In this document: positions 25,416 through 35,186 of the stretch, piece after piece
How the letters are laid out: the number at the start of each line of letters is the position of its first letter
Numbering within the stretch: the first letter of the stretch is position 1
DNA from: DASQPJ01 sp036268355
GTDB lineage: Bacteria; Actinomycetota; Actinomycetes; Sporichthyales; Sporichthyaceae
Assembly (NCBI GenBank): GCA_036268355.1
Contig: DATAUG010000203.1
Coordinates: 10,432-74,431, forward strand
Length of the DNA: 64,000 nucleotides
Direction of reading: 5' to 3'
Translations under genes and position numbers: made by a program
Notes under the pieces: generated by a model
What the model saw: the letters and a program-made list of their open reading frames with translations, nothing else
The model's database searches: none
What the model was told of the DNA's origin: nothing

Positions 25416-28400
25416 TTAGTGAGCGCGCGCCTCGGCGGAGTCCATGGCGCGCAGCAGGCGCTGCTCCGAGACCGGGACCGCCGTGCCGAGCGTCTGCGCG
25501 AACAGGCTGACCCGGAGTTCCTCGAGCAACCAACGGACCTCCACCACGTCCGCGTCGTTCCGGCGGGTCGCGGGCAACCCCGCACGGAACTGCTCGTACT
25601 CACGGTGCAGTTGCGTGACGGTGGCCTGGCGCGCGGCGTCGCGAACCGGGTCGACGGGCAGCCGCTCCAGGCGCCGGCCGATGCCGCGCAGGTAACGGGG
25701 GAGATGCTTCAGCCGTTCTACGCCGGTGGCGGTCACGAAGCCGGGATGCAGCAGGCCGCCGTACTGCCCCCGCATGTCGGCGACCGCAGCCGGAAACGGG
25801 CTGCCGCCCGCGGCGGCCAGGGCAGCGTCCACGTGCTGAGCCACCGTCAGAATCGTTACCACATCGGTCACCACCGACTTCATCATCGGGGGCAACTCGC
25901 GTCGGACCGCCTCGGTCAGGGCCCGGAACCCGGCCGCGTCCCAGGCCGGGCCGCCGGTCGCGGTCAGGATCGCGTCGAGGCAGGCCGTTGCGCAGTCCTC
26001 GAACAGCTCGGCCCCGGAGGTGTGCGGCGCGCCCGCCAGGGCCAGCTTCGCCGGGTTCGACAGCCCGGCCAGGACGGCCTTGGTCGGTGGCGGGCAGGCG
26101 ATCAGCAACAGTCGTCGAGTGCCCGCCCACATGGCCACCTCGGCGGAGGAGGCATCGGTCAACACCCGCAGGGCCACCGTCCGGCCGTCGTCGACCAGCG
26201 CCGGGAAACCCTGCACGATCGTGCCTGCGCGCACCTGGTCGTGCCGGCGCGGGATCACGCCGGGTTCACCCGCGGCGCCGCCCAGATCCGGCCACTGGGT
26301 CAAACCGGTCCGCTCGAACGCGCCCGCCCCCGTAGCGACAAGTTCCGCGAGCGCCGGTTGCCACGCCGCCCGCAACGCCGCCAGATCCTTGCCGTGGCCG
26401 AGTACCTCACCGCCCGGGCCCACCACCCGAAAGGTGATCCGCAGGTACCCGGGAACCCGCTCGACGGCCCAGTCCACGGAATCCGTCCGCACGTCGAAGC
26501 GGGTTCGCAGTTCCCGGGCCAACGCCACCGTCAGCGACTCCCCCCGGGAGTGATCCAGGTGCGGCAGAACGGCGGCCGCGTAGGTGGTCGCGGGGGAAAC
26601 GCTGCGGCGGACGGCCTTGGGCAGCGCTCGGAGCAACGCGGTGACGAGCTCCTCGCGCAGGCCTGGGACGCCCCAGTCGAAACCTTCCGGCCGGATGCGG
26701 TTGAGCGCCGACAGCGGGACGTCCACGGTGACGCCGTCGAACTCGCTGCCGGGCGCGAACTCGTATCGCAGCGGGTAGGACTGCCCGTCGAATTCCCAGT
26801 GGTCCGGGAAATCGCCGGGCCGGGCGCTCGTCGCGGCCGCCGACTTCAGCAGCTCCGGGTCCAGGTCGAGGTCGTGCGGATGCGTGCGGCGGCGTTGGCG
26901 CCACCATGAGTCGAAGTGTCGGACGGAGACGACCTCGGGCGGGATCCGCGCGTCGTAGAAGGCGAACACCGCCGCGTCGTCGATCACCAGGCCGCGGCGC
27001 CGCGCCCGCTCCTCGATCTCGCCCGCGGCCTGCCGCAACGCCTGGTTGTGCGCGAAGAATCGGTGATGCGTGCGCCATTCGCCGTCGACCAGGGCGTGGC
27101 GCAGGAACAGTTCCCGGCACAGCGCCTGGTCGATCCGGGCGTAATCCACCCGTCGCCCGACGACCAGCGCAAGCCCGTACAACGTCACACGTTCGGTGGC
27201 GACGACGGCGCCCCGGTCGGCGTCCCAGCGAGGTTCGGAGTACTGCCGCTGCAGGAGATGTTCGGCCAACGGCTCCACCCATTCCGGGGAGATCCGGGCC
27301 ACCGTGCGCGCGAACAGGCGGGACGTCTCGACCAGCTCGGCCGCCATCACCCACCGGGGCGGGCGCTTTGCCAGCCCGGAACCGGGGAACACCGTGAAGC
27401 GGGTGTTCCGGGTGCCCAGGAATGTCTGGTCCGTGGCCGCCGGGTCGCGGGTCCCGATGTGGGTGAGCAGGCCGGCGAGCAACGCCTGATGGATCTGGTC
27501 GGGCCCGGTGGCGGTGGAGTTCCAGCGCAGGCCGAGGCCACCGGCGAGTTCACGCAGCTGCGCGACCAGGTCCTGCCACTCGCGGACCCGCAGGTAGTGC
27601 AGATGGTCGGCGGCGCACAACCGGCGGAACGCGGCCGAGGAGTGCTCCTGCTGCGCCTCCCGCAGGTAGCGCCACAGGTTCAGCCACGCGAGGAAGTCCG
27701 AGCCGGCGTCGGCGAAGCGGGCGTGCTTCGCCCTCGCCGCGGCCAACTTGTCCGCCGGGTACTCCCGCGGGTCCTGGATCGACAACGCCGCCACGATCAC
27801 GATGACCTCGCGCAGCGCGCCCAGGCGGTCCGCCTCGACGATCATCCGGGCCAACCGCGGGTCGACCGGCAGCGCGGCGAGTTTGCGTCCCACTTCCGTC
27901 AACCGGGCCACGGCCCCGGACGCGCCGGGGCGCAGGGCCTCCAACTCCTCCAGCAGGGCCATGCCGTCGGCCACGCTTCGCCGGTCCGGCGGGTCGAGGA
28001 AGGCGAAGTCGGCCACCTCGCCCAGGCCGAGGGCGGCCATCCGCAGGATCACGGAGGCCAACGACGTCCGCAGGATCTCCGGATCGGTGAACGCCGGGCG
28101 CGCGGCGTAGTCCTCGGCCGCGTACAGCCGGATGCATACTCCGGCGGCCACCCGGCCGCAGCGCCCGGCCCGTTGGTCGGCCGACGCCCGCGAGATCGCC
28201 TCGATCGGCAACCGCTGCACCTTGCGCCGGGAGTTGTACCGGGAGATCCGCGCGGTTCCGGCATCCACGACGTACCGGATGCCGGGCACCGTCAACGACG
28301 TCTCGGCGACGTTGGTCGCCAACACGATTCGCCTGCCGGGATGTGCGGCGAACACGCGGTGCTGGTCGGCAACCGAGAGCCGGGCGTAGAGCGGCAGGAT

Positions 28401-29411
28401 CTCCACCGGTTTCCCGGTGCGCGACGCCCTGTCCGGCGAGGTGGTCGGGCGGGCGGCCAGTGCGTCGGCGGTGTCCCGGATCTCCCGTTCGCCGGACAGG
28501 AAAACCAGCACGTCGCCGGGACCGCACGCGAGCAGTTCCTCGACGGCCTCGCAGACCGCTGTGGCCTGGTCGCGGGGCTCTGGCGCGGTGTCGTCGTCGC
28601 CCGTGCCGGCGACCAGCGGCCGGTACCGGATCTCGACCGGGTACGTGCGTCCGGACACCTCGATCACCGGTGCGGGCCGGTCCGCGGTGCCGAAGTGCGC
28701 CGCGAAACGCCCCGGGTCGATGGTGGCCGAGGTGATCAACAGCTTCAGTTCCGGCCGGGTCGGCAGCAACTGATGCAGGTAGCCGAGCAGGAAGTCGATG
28801 TTCAGGCTGCGCTCGTGCGCCTCGTCGATGATCACTGTGTCGTAGGCGAGCAGCCGTGGGTCGCGCTGGATCTGGGCGAGCAGGATGCCGTCGGTCATCA
28901 ACCGCACCAAGGTGTCCGGACTTGCCCGGTCGGTGAAGCGCACGGTCCAGCCGACCGCCGCGCCGACCTCGCTGCCCAACTCCTCGGCAAGGCGCTCGGC
29001 CACCGTGCGGGCGGCCAGCCGACGCGGTTGGGTGTGCCCGATCTGCCCGCGGATCCCGCGGCCGATCTCCAGGCACATCTTGGGCAGCTGCGTGGTCTTC
29101 CCGGAGCCGGTCTCGCCGGCCACGATGAGTACCTGGTTGGCCCGCAGCGCGGCGGTGATCTCCTCGCGCCGACCGCTGATGGGCAGGTCCGGCGGATACG
29201 TGGGCACGGGAACCGAGGCGAGCCGCGCAGCCACCCGCGCCTCGGCGAACGCGAGGGCCGAATCGAACTCGGCGAACTCCCGCTGCGGGCCGGACCTGGA
29301 CCTGGTCAGGCCCTCCAGCCGGCGCCCGAGTACGTGCCCATCGGCAAAGGTCAACCGGTCGAGCCGGGCCCGCAGTTCCCGGATCTGTGTCGCGTCAGTA
29401 ATCCCTGCCAT
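25416..29411 (-). CDS. hrpA: ATP-dependent RNA helicase HrpA (DEAH box)
   Basis: 1,331 residues, usual for the family. Walker A GETGSGKTTQLPKM, the DEAH box in IIDEAHERSLNIDFLLGYL, SATIDPGRFAAHF (motif III), TNVAETSLTVPGIRYVVDAG and QRAGRCGRVAAGVCIRLY (motif VI) are all intact. A winged helix, ratchet and OB fold follow, then the long C-terminal domain seen only in bacterial HrpA. It has roles in mRNA processing or ribosome rescue in other bacteria. The start at 29411 has no strong ribosome-binding site. The TAA stop is the reverse of the TTA duplicated by the adjacent MITE-like element. Confidence 0.95.
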   Translation of the reverse strand: MAGITDATQIRELRARLDRLTFADGHVLGRRLEGLTRSRSGPQREFAEFDSALAFAEARVAARLASVPVPTYPPDLPISGRREEITAALRANQVLIVAGETGSGKTTQLPKMCLEIGRGIRGQIGHTQPRRLAARTVAERLAEELGSEVGAAVGWTVRFTDRASPDTLVRLMTDGILLAQIQRDPRLLAYDTVIIDEAHERSLNIDFLLGYLHQLLPTRPELKLLITSATIDPGRFAAHFGTADRPAPVIEVSGRTYPVEIRYRPLVAGTGDDDTAPEPRDQATAVCEAVEELLACGPGDVLVFLSGEREIRDTADALAARPTTSPDRASRTGKPVEILPLYARLSVADQHRVFAAHPGRRIVLATNVAETSLTVPGIRYVVDAGTARISRYNSRRKVQRLPIEAISRASADQRAGRCGRVAAGVCIRLYAAEDYAARPAFTDPEILRTSLASVILRMAALGLGEVADFAFLDPPDRRSVADGMALLEELEALRPGASGAVARLTEVGRKLAALPVDPRLARMIVEADRLGALREVIVIVAALSIQDPREYPADKLAAARAKHARFADAGSDFLAWLNLWRYLREAQQEHSSAAFRRLCAADHLHYLRVREWQDLVAQLRELAGGLGLRWNSTATGPDQIHQALLAGLLTHIGTRDPAATDQTFLGTRNTRFTVFPGSGLAKRPPRWVMAAELVETSRLFARTVARISPEWVEPLAEHLLQRQYSEPRWDADRGAVVATERVTLYGLALVVGRRVDYARIDQALCRELFLRHALVDGEWRTHHRFFAHNQALRQAAGEIEERARRRGLVIDDAAVFAFYDARIPPEVVSVRHFDSWWRQRRRTHPHDLDLDPELLKSAAATSARPGDFPDHWEFDGQSYPLRYEFAPGSEFDGVTVDVPLSALNRIRPEGFDWGVPGLREELVTALLRALPKAVRRSVSPATTYAAAVLPHLDHSRGESLTVALARELRTRFDVRTDSVDWAVERVPGYLRITFRVVGPGGEVLGHGKDLAALRAAWQPALAELVATGAGAFERTGLTQWPDLGGAAGEPGVIPRRHDQVRAGTIVQGFPALVDDGRTVALRVLTDASSAEVAMWAGTRRLLLIACPPPTKAVLAGLSNPAKLALAGAPHTSGAELFEDCATACLDAILTATGGPAWDAAGFRALTEAVRRELPPMMKSVVTDVVTILTVAQHVDAALAAAGGSPFPAAVADMRGQYGGLLHPGFVTATGVERLKHLPRYLRGIGRRLERLPVDPVRDAARQATVTQLHREYEQFRAGLPATRRNDADVVEVRWLLEELRVSLFAQTLGTAVPVSEQRLLRAMDSAEARAH

Positions 29412-29464
29412 CGCAGGAACAACCTACGTTCTACGACCGACTCCCGAATCGCGGTGGAACGGGC

Positions 29465-29683
29465 TCAGGCCCTGATGCGGCGCGCCTCCGGCGCCCGTGC
29501 CGCCAGTTCGTTGAGCTGTTGCCAGCCGGCGGCAGCCGCGCGGTCCTGATACTGACTCTCCTCCATCGCCGCGCGTGCGTTGGACAGCGAACGACGGTGG
29601 ATCGGTTCGGACAGGACCGTGAGAGTCGCGTCGAACGCCAGCGCGGTGATCGTGCCGAGCCGGGAACGAGTAGCGGGAAACAC
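29465..29683 (-). CDS. Small hypothetical protein
   Basis: 72 residues from GTG at 29683, which has GGAAAGGA upstream (29688-29695); a TTG at 29707 would add eight residues. The sequence (ALAFDATLTVLSEPIHRRSL ... NARAAMEESQYQDRAAAAG) is mostly helical with no membrane segment. I do not recognise the family. Codon bias and the ribosome-binding site support a real gene. Confidence 0.55.
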   Translation of the reverse strand: MFPATRSRLGTITALAFDATLTVLSEPIHRRSLSNARAAMEESQYQDRAAAAGWQQLNELAARAPEARRIRA

Positions 29684-29707
29684 TCGCGGATCCTTTCCGA
29701 CGCACAA

Positions 29708-30156
29708 AGCGTCACGTGAATTCCACCTGGGGGGATCGCCACGCTAACCCGGTGTCCCTGACGCCCACAATGGCCGACCGGCGTGGCGCAGGCATCACGG
29801 CCGCGTTAACTCGAAATGAAACCCGGCCCACTCCAACGCCGCAAATTAGGCCGCATCGGTCCCGTGCTGCTCAGGCGATTCGCCGACCCGCCGCCGGCCT
29901 GCGACGACGCGGCGGGCCGCGTACGCCCGGCCGGTTGCGCGGCGCCGCGACCCGGAGCGGGGCGGCCCGAATCCGTTCGCCACGAATCGTGACCCTCGAT
30001 GGGCCGCTGTAGAAATCCGCGGTCGAATCGGATATTTCGCACTCGCGCCGGGTGCTCCGCCCAGGGCGGGTCCGGGCGACAACCGCCATCACGGGAACGG
30101 GTTTCGGTAAAGACGCGTCCAATGTGGAGCAGTGCATCCAGCTCTGCTCGCGAGGT
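29708..30156. other. 450-bp non-coding stretch before the GGDEF-EAL gene
   Basis: No convincing gene, RNA or repeat was found. It is less GC-rich in places (about 29800-29870) than its surroundings, consistent with promoters for the two flanking divergent genes. No c-di-GMP riboswitch was recognised. Confidence 0.4.
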
Positions 30157-32802
30157 GTGTCGATTCGTGACGGGGGGCCCGAATTGGCTGATGTGCTGCG
30201 CGCGCGGCGCCGTCGCGGCCGCCGCGCCGTCGCCCGCCCCTTCGTCTCCTCCGCGCCGCGGCGGGCACTGCGGGTGCTCGGGCTGGTGTTTGCACTGATC
30301 GGTACCTCAGTGCTGCTGCTGACCCGCACGCCGGCGCTGCTGACACCGGTCACCGGCCCGGTCCATCTGCCCTGGTGGACGATGGCGGTGATGTTCGGTG
30401 CCGCCGAGATGGTGGTGCTGCACATCCAGGTGCAACGCGAGGCCCAGACCGTCTCGCTGTCCGAGGTGCCGCTGGTCGTCGGCTTGTTCATGGCCGGGCC
30501 GGTGGCCCTGCTGGTGGGGCGGACGCTGGGCTCGCTGGCCGTGTTCGCCTTCCACCGCCGGCAGGCCCCGATCAAGATCGCGTTCAACACCGCGCTCGTG
30601 GTGGCCAGCACCAGCCTGGCGCTGACGATCTGGTCGCTGGCCTGGACCGGGATCAGCGCCGGCCCCGACGCCTGGTGCGCGGTGTTCGCCGCCCTGATCG
30701 CCGGTGGCACCTTCGACGCCGTGGTGACCACCCTGGCCATCGCCTGCTACGAGAACTCCGTCCGGTTCCACCGCGTGCTGCGAGAGATCGCCGCTGCCGG
30801 AGTGCTGGCTGCGGCCCTGGGTACGATCGGCCTGGTCGCGACCACCGCGATCAGCTACGACGTGCGCAGCGCTTTCCTGGTGGAGGCTGCCGGTGCGCTG
30901 CTGCTGCTCGGCTACCGGGCGTACGCCTCGCTGCGGGAGCGCCACGAGAGCCTCGAGCAGCTCTATCACTTCAGCGAGGTCGTCTCCGGCGCCCACGACA
31001 TCGACACCGTGCTGCACAGCGTGCTCGAACAGGCCCGGGAGCTGCTGCGCGCCGACCGAGCCGAGTTCCTCGCGTTCGGCTTCCCGATCGGGCTGGCCCC
31101 GCACCGGATGACCCTGCTGTCCGACGGCATGCAGCGGGTGTCCGCGGCGGCCGACGTGCCGGCGGCCCACGAGATCGTCGAACAGGTGCGCCGGGAACGC
31201 CGTTCCGTGCTGGTCGCCCGCACGACACGGGACGCGACCGAGCGCAGCTACCTCGACGAACTCGGTCTGCGTGAGGCGATCGTGGTACCGCTGCACTGCG
31301 ACGGCGTGATCGTCGGGACGCTGTCGGTGGCCAACCGGCTCGGCGAGGTGCGCGGCTACGACGCGGGCGACGTGCGGCTGTTGGAGACGGTCGCCAACCA
31401 TGCCGGCGTGGCGCTCAAGTCCGGGAGCCTGATCGCGCGGCTGTCCTACGAGGCGCACCACGACACGTTGACCGGCCTGCCGAACCGGCACCTGCTGCAG
31501 CAGGAGCTGGACATCGCGGTCGCGGCCATCCGGGCCGGGCGCTCCGTCGGGTGCGCGGTCATGATCAGCGACCTCAACGGCTTCAAGGAGGTCAACGACA
31601 CCCTCGGGCACCAGCACGGCGACGAGCTGCTGCGGATGGTGGCGCGATCCTTCGTGACCGTCGCCGGGACCCGGGCGCTGGTGGCCCGGCTGGGCGGCGA
31701 CGAGTTCGCGGTGCTGCTGACCGACGTGGCCGAACCGACCACGGCCGCCGGGCTGGCCCGGGAGCTGGCCGCCTCGCTGGCCGAGCCGGTCCGCATCGAC
31801 GGGGTCAGCGTGGAGGTCAGTGTCTCGGTCGGGGTCGCGATGGCTCCGATTCACGCCGAGGACGCCTCCGGGCTGCTCAAACGCGCCGACGTCGCGATGT
31901 ACGCGGCGAAGGCCAACGGCGGCGGAGTGCGCCTCTACGACGAGGGGTTGCAGGAGGCCGCCAACCCCAGCCGGCTGACGTTGGTCAGCGACCTGCGGTG
32001 CGCGATTCGCGACGGCGGCATCGAGGCCTGGGTGCAGCCCAAGGCTTCGTTGGCCGACGGTCGGGTGACCGGCGTGGAGGCCCTGGCGCGCTGGCGGCAC
32101 CCGGTTGACGGCATCCGTGGTCCGGCGGAGTTCCTGCCGATCGCCGAGGCCAACGGGATGATCGGCTCGCTGACCGAGGCGATGCTGGACTCCGCCCTGT
32201 CGGCCACCGCGAGTTGGCGTTCGGCCGGCATCACCGCCGGGGTGGCCGTGAACGTCTCGCCGCGCAGCCTGAAGGACCCGAGCTTCCTGAACACCGTGGC
32301 TGCCGCGCTGGCCCGGCACGCGGTGGAGCCGCACCTGCTGACGATCGAGATCACCGAGACCTCGTTGATGGCTGACAGCCCGCAGGCCGTCGACCTGCTC
32401 TGCCGGTTGAACACCCTGGGCGTCCGGCTGTCCATCGACGACTTCGGCACCGGGTACTCCTCGTTGGCCTACCTGCGCCGCCTGCCGGTCGACGAGGTCA
32501 AGCTGGACCGCGAGTTCACCTCCCGGATCGTGGCCGAGCCGAAGGTCATGATGATCGTCCGGTCCATCTCCGACCTGGCCCGGAACATGGGCATGGAGAT
32601 CGTCGCCGAGGGTGTCGAGGACGAGGCGACCTGGCGGGCCCTGGCCGACCTGGGCGCGCAGAGTGCGCAGGGCTACCACCTCAGCCGGCCGATGCCGGCC
32701 GCGGACTTCCCGGCCTGGTTGGCGGAGTACCACGCCGGGCGGACCGGTCGAGCACAGCCGATCCCGCCGGGTCGGCGGCGCCGCGTGGACGCCGCCGCCT
32801 GA
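30157..32802 (+). CDS. Membrane GGDEF-EAL protein with GAF domain (cyclic-di-GMP turnover)
   Basis: About 881 residues. About seven N-terminal hydrophobic helices (residues about 35-255) form a MASE-like membrane sensor. A GAF domain follows (about 270-425, LYHFSEVVSGAHDIDTVLHS onwards). The GGDEF domain has an intact RLGGDEFAVLL near residue 513, and the EAL domain has GVEALARWRHP, LTIEITETS, SIDDFGTGYSSLAYLRRLPVD and AEGVE, all expected for an active phosphodiesterase. It could therefore make and break cyclic di-GMP; which activity dominates cannot be told. The start is uncertain: GTG 30157 is preferred, with an open frame back to 30052. The repeat array at 32809 begins just past the stop. 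Confidence 0.9.
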   Translation: MSIRDGGPELADVLRARRRRGRRAVARPFVSSAPRRALRVLGLVFALIGTSVLLLTRTPALLTPVTGPVHLPWWTMAVMFGAAEMVVLHIQVQREAQTVSLSEVPLVVGLFMAGPVALLVGRTLGSLAVFAFHRRQAPIKIAFNTALVVASTSLALTIWSLAWTGISAGPDAWCAVFAALIAGGTFDAVVTTLAIACYENSVRFHRVLREIAAAGVLAAALGTIGLVATTAISYDVRSAFLVEAAGALLLLGYRAYASLRERHESLEQLYHFSEVVSGAHDIDTVLHSVLEQARELLRADRAEFLAFGFPIGLAPHRMTLLSDGMQRVSAAADVPAAHEIVEQVRRERRSVLVARTTRDATERSYLDELGLREAIVVPLHCDGVIVGTLSVANRLGEVRGYDAGDVRLLETVANHAGVALKSGSLIARLSYEAHHDTLTGLPNRHLLQQELDIAVAAIRAGRSVGCAVMISDLNGFKEVNDTLGHQHGDELLRMVARSFVTVAGTRALVARLGGDEFAVLLTDVAEPTTAAGLARELAASLAEPVRIDGVSVEVSVSVGVAMAPIHAEDASGLLKRADVAMYAAKANGGGVRLYDEGLQEAANPSRLTLVSDLRCAIRDGGIEAWVQPKASLADGRVTGVEALARWRHPVDGIRGPAEFLPIAEANGMIGSLTEAMLDSALSATASWRSAGITAGVAVNVSPRSLKDPSFLNTVAAALARHAVEPHLLTIEITETSLMADSPQAVDLLCRLNTLGVRLSIDDFGTGYSSLAYLRRLPVDEVKLDREFTSRIVAEPKVMMIVRSISDLARNMGMEIVAEGVEDEATWRALADLGAQSAQGYHLSRPMPAADFPAWLAEYHAGRTGRAQPIPPGRRRRVDAAA

Positions 32803-32808
32803 GCGAGC

Positions 32809-32947
32809 ACCGCGAGCGACTGCGACGAGCGAGGAACGAGCGAGGAGCACAAGCGAGCAGCAAGTACCGCGAGCGACTGCGACGAGCGAGGAACGAGCGA
32901 GGAGCACAAGCGAGGAGCAAGTACAGCGAGCGAACCGATGTCACAGT
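32809..32947 (+). repeat. 57-bp GAGCGA-rich tandem repeat (2.2 units) with GATGTCACAGT end
   Basis: Units begin ACCGCGAGCGACTGCGACGA at 32809 and 32866; a third, truncated unit at 32923 leads into GCGAGCGAACCGATGTCACA. The same terminal block occurs in reverse at 33867-33905, and a diverged single unit lies inside dus. The array starts 6 bp after the GGDEF-EAL stop. In 32948-33169 nothing else was recognised except the ribosome-binding site of the next gene. Confidence 0.85.
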
Positions 32948-33169
32948 TGGCGAATTGCGAGTGGCCGGCGGCCCGAGTTCTTTAGCCGCTCGGAATTCTG
33001 CCGAATTGCCCCGGCGTGTCGCGGTGCGCCGGGCTTTGCGGCGAACCTGACGGGGCGGCAGAATTACGCAGCACAGTCGACCGAAGGAAACATCACCGGT
33101 CCTGCTGGGGAAACGACGAGATCGCAGGGGAAGGCGTATCTCGGCCGTGGCAACTCCAGGAGGAATTCG

Positions 33170-33667
33170 GTGCCCATCACCCGTGGAGTGCTTTATGTGC
33201 ACTCCGCCAAGTCCGCCATGTGTGCCCACGTCGAGTGGGCTGTGGAGGCCGTGCTCGGTGTGTCGGTCCGCCTGGACTGGACGCCGCAGCCGATCGCGCC
33301 TCAACAGTGGCGGACCGAGTTGTCATGGCAGGGCGAGGTCGGTACGGCCGCCGCCCTGGCCTCGGCGTTGCGCAAGCACCTCGTCCGATTCGAGGTCACC
33401 GAGGAGCCCGTCGCCGGGCACGAGGGCGCCCGCTACAGCTGCACGCCCAGCCTGGGTGTCTTCCACGCCGTCACCGGGGTGCACGGCGACATCATGATCT
33501 CCGAGGACCGCCTGCGGGCCGCGGTGCTCCGCTCCATGGAGACCGAGGACTGCGACCTGTTCGACGAGATCGACCTGCTGCTCGGGCAACCCTGGGACGA
33601 CGAGCTGGAACCGTTCCGCCACGCCGGCGAGGGCGCGCCGGTCCGCTGGTTGCATCAGGTCGGCTGA
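33170..33667 (+). CDS. DUF3145 domain protein
   Basis: 165 residues: RGVLYVHSAKSAMCAHVEWAV at the start, EDCDLFDEIDLLLGQPWDDELEPFR near the end. This is the actinobacteria-specific DUF3145 family, usually next to fabF as here; its function is unknown. GTG 33170 has a strong AGGAGGAA upstream. Its end converges on the fab operon with a bidirectional-type terminator between them. Confidence 0.9.
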   Translation: MPITRGVLYVHSAKSAMCAHVEWAVEAVLGVSVRLDWTPQPIAPQQWRTELSWQGEVGTAAALASALRKHLVRFEVTEEPVAGHEGARYSCTPSLGVFHAVTGVHGDIMISEDRLRAAVLRSMETEDCDLFDEIDLLLGQPWDDELEPFRHAGEGAPVRWLHQVG

Positions 33668-33772
33668 GCGCCCAGATCCCACGGAAGCACCCGCGGCCGG
33701 GCCGCTGAACGTGGCCGTTCTGCACGGGCCGGTGGTGATCTACCCGGACCTGCGCAGCCGGCCACACCAATC

Positions 33773-33815
33773 AAGGAGCGGGCGTCCGCGCAGCGTCGCG
33801 CGGCGCCCGCTCCTT
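33773..33815. terminator. Terminator between DUF3145 and fabF
   Basis: AAGGAGCGGGCG (33773-33784) pairs perfectly with CGCCCGCTCCTT (33804-33815), with CCGCGC/GCGCGG paired inside. T residues follow on the plus strand and, through the leading AA, a short run on the minus strand. It can serve both convergent transcripts. Confidence 0.8.
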
Positions 33816-33866
33816 TGCTCACCGGCGCGCCCCGTCCGCCCGTGTCCGTGGGAGCCGGCGGGCACT

Positions 33867-33905
33867 GTGACATCTGTTCGCTCGCTGCGCTCGCTCACTG
33901 GTGCA
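33867..33905 (-). repeat. Inverted copy of the GATGTCACAGT/GAGCGA repeat end
   Basis: On the minus strand it reads GAGCGCAGCGAGCGAACAGA followed by TGTCACAGT. It matches 32924-32948 over about 24 bases with one mismatch. The two copies face each other across DUF3145. Confidence 0.7.
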
Positions 33906-33931
33906 CGACTTCGTCCGGTCCCGGGCTGCGT

Positions 33932-35158
33932 TCAGTCGGCGAAGATCAGGCAGACGTTGTGCCCGCCGAACCCGAACGAGTTGTTGAGTGCCGCCAGCGC
34001 CCCGGACCGAAGCGCGCGGGGTTCGTAACGCACGATGTCGACGTCGATCTCGTCGTCCGGGTCGTCGAGGTTGATCGTCGGCGGTGCGATGCGGTCGCGA
34101 ATCGCCAGGACCGTGGCCACCGACTCGATCGCACCGGCCGCCCCGATCAGGTGGCCGGTGATCGACTTGGTGGCCGAGATCGGCGCCCCGTCGGCCGCGC
34201 TGCCGAGCACCGTGCGCAGCGCCGTCGCCTCGGCGATGTCGCCCTGCGGGGTCGAGGTGGCATGCGCGTTGACGTGGCCCAGGTCCTGCGGGAGGACATC
34301 GGCATCGCGCAGCGCCATTCGCAGTGCCCGTGCGACGCCGCTGCCGGTCGGATCCGGCTGAGCGATGTGGTGGGCGTCGGAGGTGATCCCGGCCCCGATC
34401 AACCTGCAGTAGATCTTGGCGCCGCGGGCCTTCGCGTGTTCCTCGGCCTCGAGAACCAGCATTCCGGCACCCTCGCCGAGCACGAAGCCGTCGCGGGCCT
34501 TGTCGTACGGCCGGGACGCCCGCTCGGGCTCGTCGTTGCGGGTGGACATCGCCTTCATCGAGGCGAATGCCGCCATCGGCAGCGGGTGGATGATCGCCTC
34601 GGTCCCGCCGACGACCACCACGTCCGCGCGGCCGACGCGGATCATGTCGAGCCCGAGTGCGATGGCCTCGGCGCCGGATGCGCAGGCGCTGACCGGGGTG
34701 TGCACCCCTGCCTTGGCGCCGACCTCCAGCCCGATCGCCGCCGCAGGGCCGTTCGGCATGATCATCGGGATCACCAGCGGGGACACCTGGCGGGCGCCCT
34801 TGTTGTTGAGCGTGTCGTATGCCCACAGCAGCGTGGTGATCCCGCCGATGCCGCTGGCCGCAGCGACGCCCAACCGCTCGGGATCGACGTTGCCGGCCAG
34901 CCCGGCGTCCGCCCACGCCTCCCGGGCGGCCACCACGGCGAACTGGCCGCCGCGGTCCAGGCGTCGTGCCTCGACCCTGGTGAGCACCTCGGTGGGCTCG
35001 ACGAGCACGTGCCCACCGATGTGCACCGGGATGTCGGCGACCCAGTCCTCGGTGAGGGTGCGGATGCCGGACTTCCCGGCCAACAGGGCAGACCAGTAAG
35101 TTCCGACGTCGCCGCCGATCGGGGTGGTCGCGCCCAGGCCGGTCACGACAACGTTCAT
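33932..35158 (-). CDS. fabF: Beta-ketoacyl-ACP synthase II
   Basis: 408 residues. Elongates acyl-ACP with malonyl-ACP in fatty-acid synthesis. The active-site Cys lies in VSACASGAEAIALG and the two histidines in HVNAHATSTPQGD and NNSFGFGGHN; KSITGHLIGAAG holds the conserved lysine. ATG 35158 has GAGGAGG upstream. It is the last gene of the operon fabD-fabH-acpP-fabF on the minus strand, the same order as in Streptomyces. It ends before the terminator at 33773-33815. Confidence 0.96.
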   Translation of the reverse strand: MNVVVTGLGATTPIGGDVGTYWSALLAGKSGIRTLTEDWVADIPVHIGGHVLVEPTEVLTRVEARRLDRGGQFAVVAAREAWADAGLAGNVDPERLGVAAASGIGGITTLLWAYDTLNNKGARQVSPLVIPMIMPNGPAAAIGLEVGAKAGVHTPVSACASGAEAIALGLDMIRVGRADVVVVGGTEAIIHPLPMAAFASMKAMSTRNDEPERASRPYDKARDGFVLGEGAGMLVLEAEEHAKARGAKIYCRLIGAGITSDAHHIAQPDPTGSGVARALRMALRDADVLPQDLGHVNAHATSTPQGDIAEATALRTVLGSAADGAPISATKSITGHLIGAAGAIESVATVLAIRDRIAPPTINLDDPDDEIDVDIVRYEPRALRSGALAALNNSFGFGGHNVCLIFAD

Positions 35159-35186
35159 CGCCGTCCTCCTCGGAACCGTCATCGCC

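Noticed and set aside
25168..25419. 83-codon gene inside the MITE-like element
   Set aside because: It spans the whole element including both inverted ends, is rich in Arg/Ala/Gly/Ser and has no transposase features.
32809..32935. CRISPR array
   Set aside because: Units are adjacent without unique spacers and there are no cas genes; plain tandem repeat.
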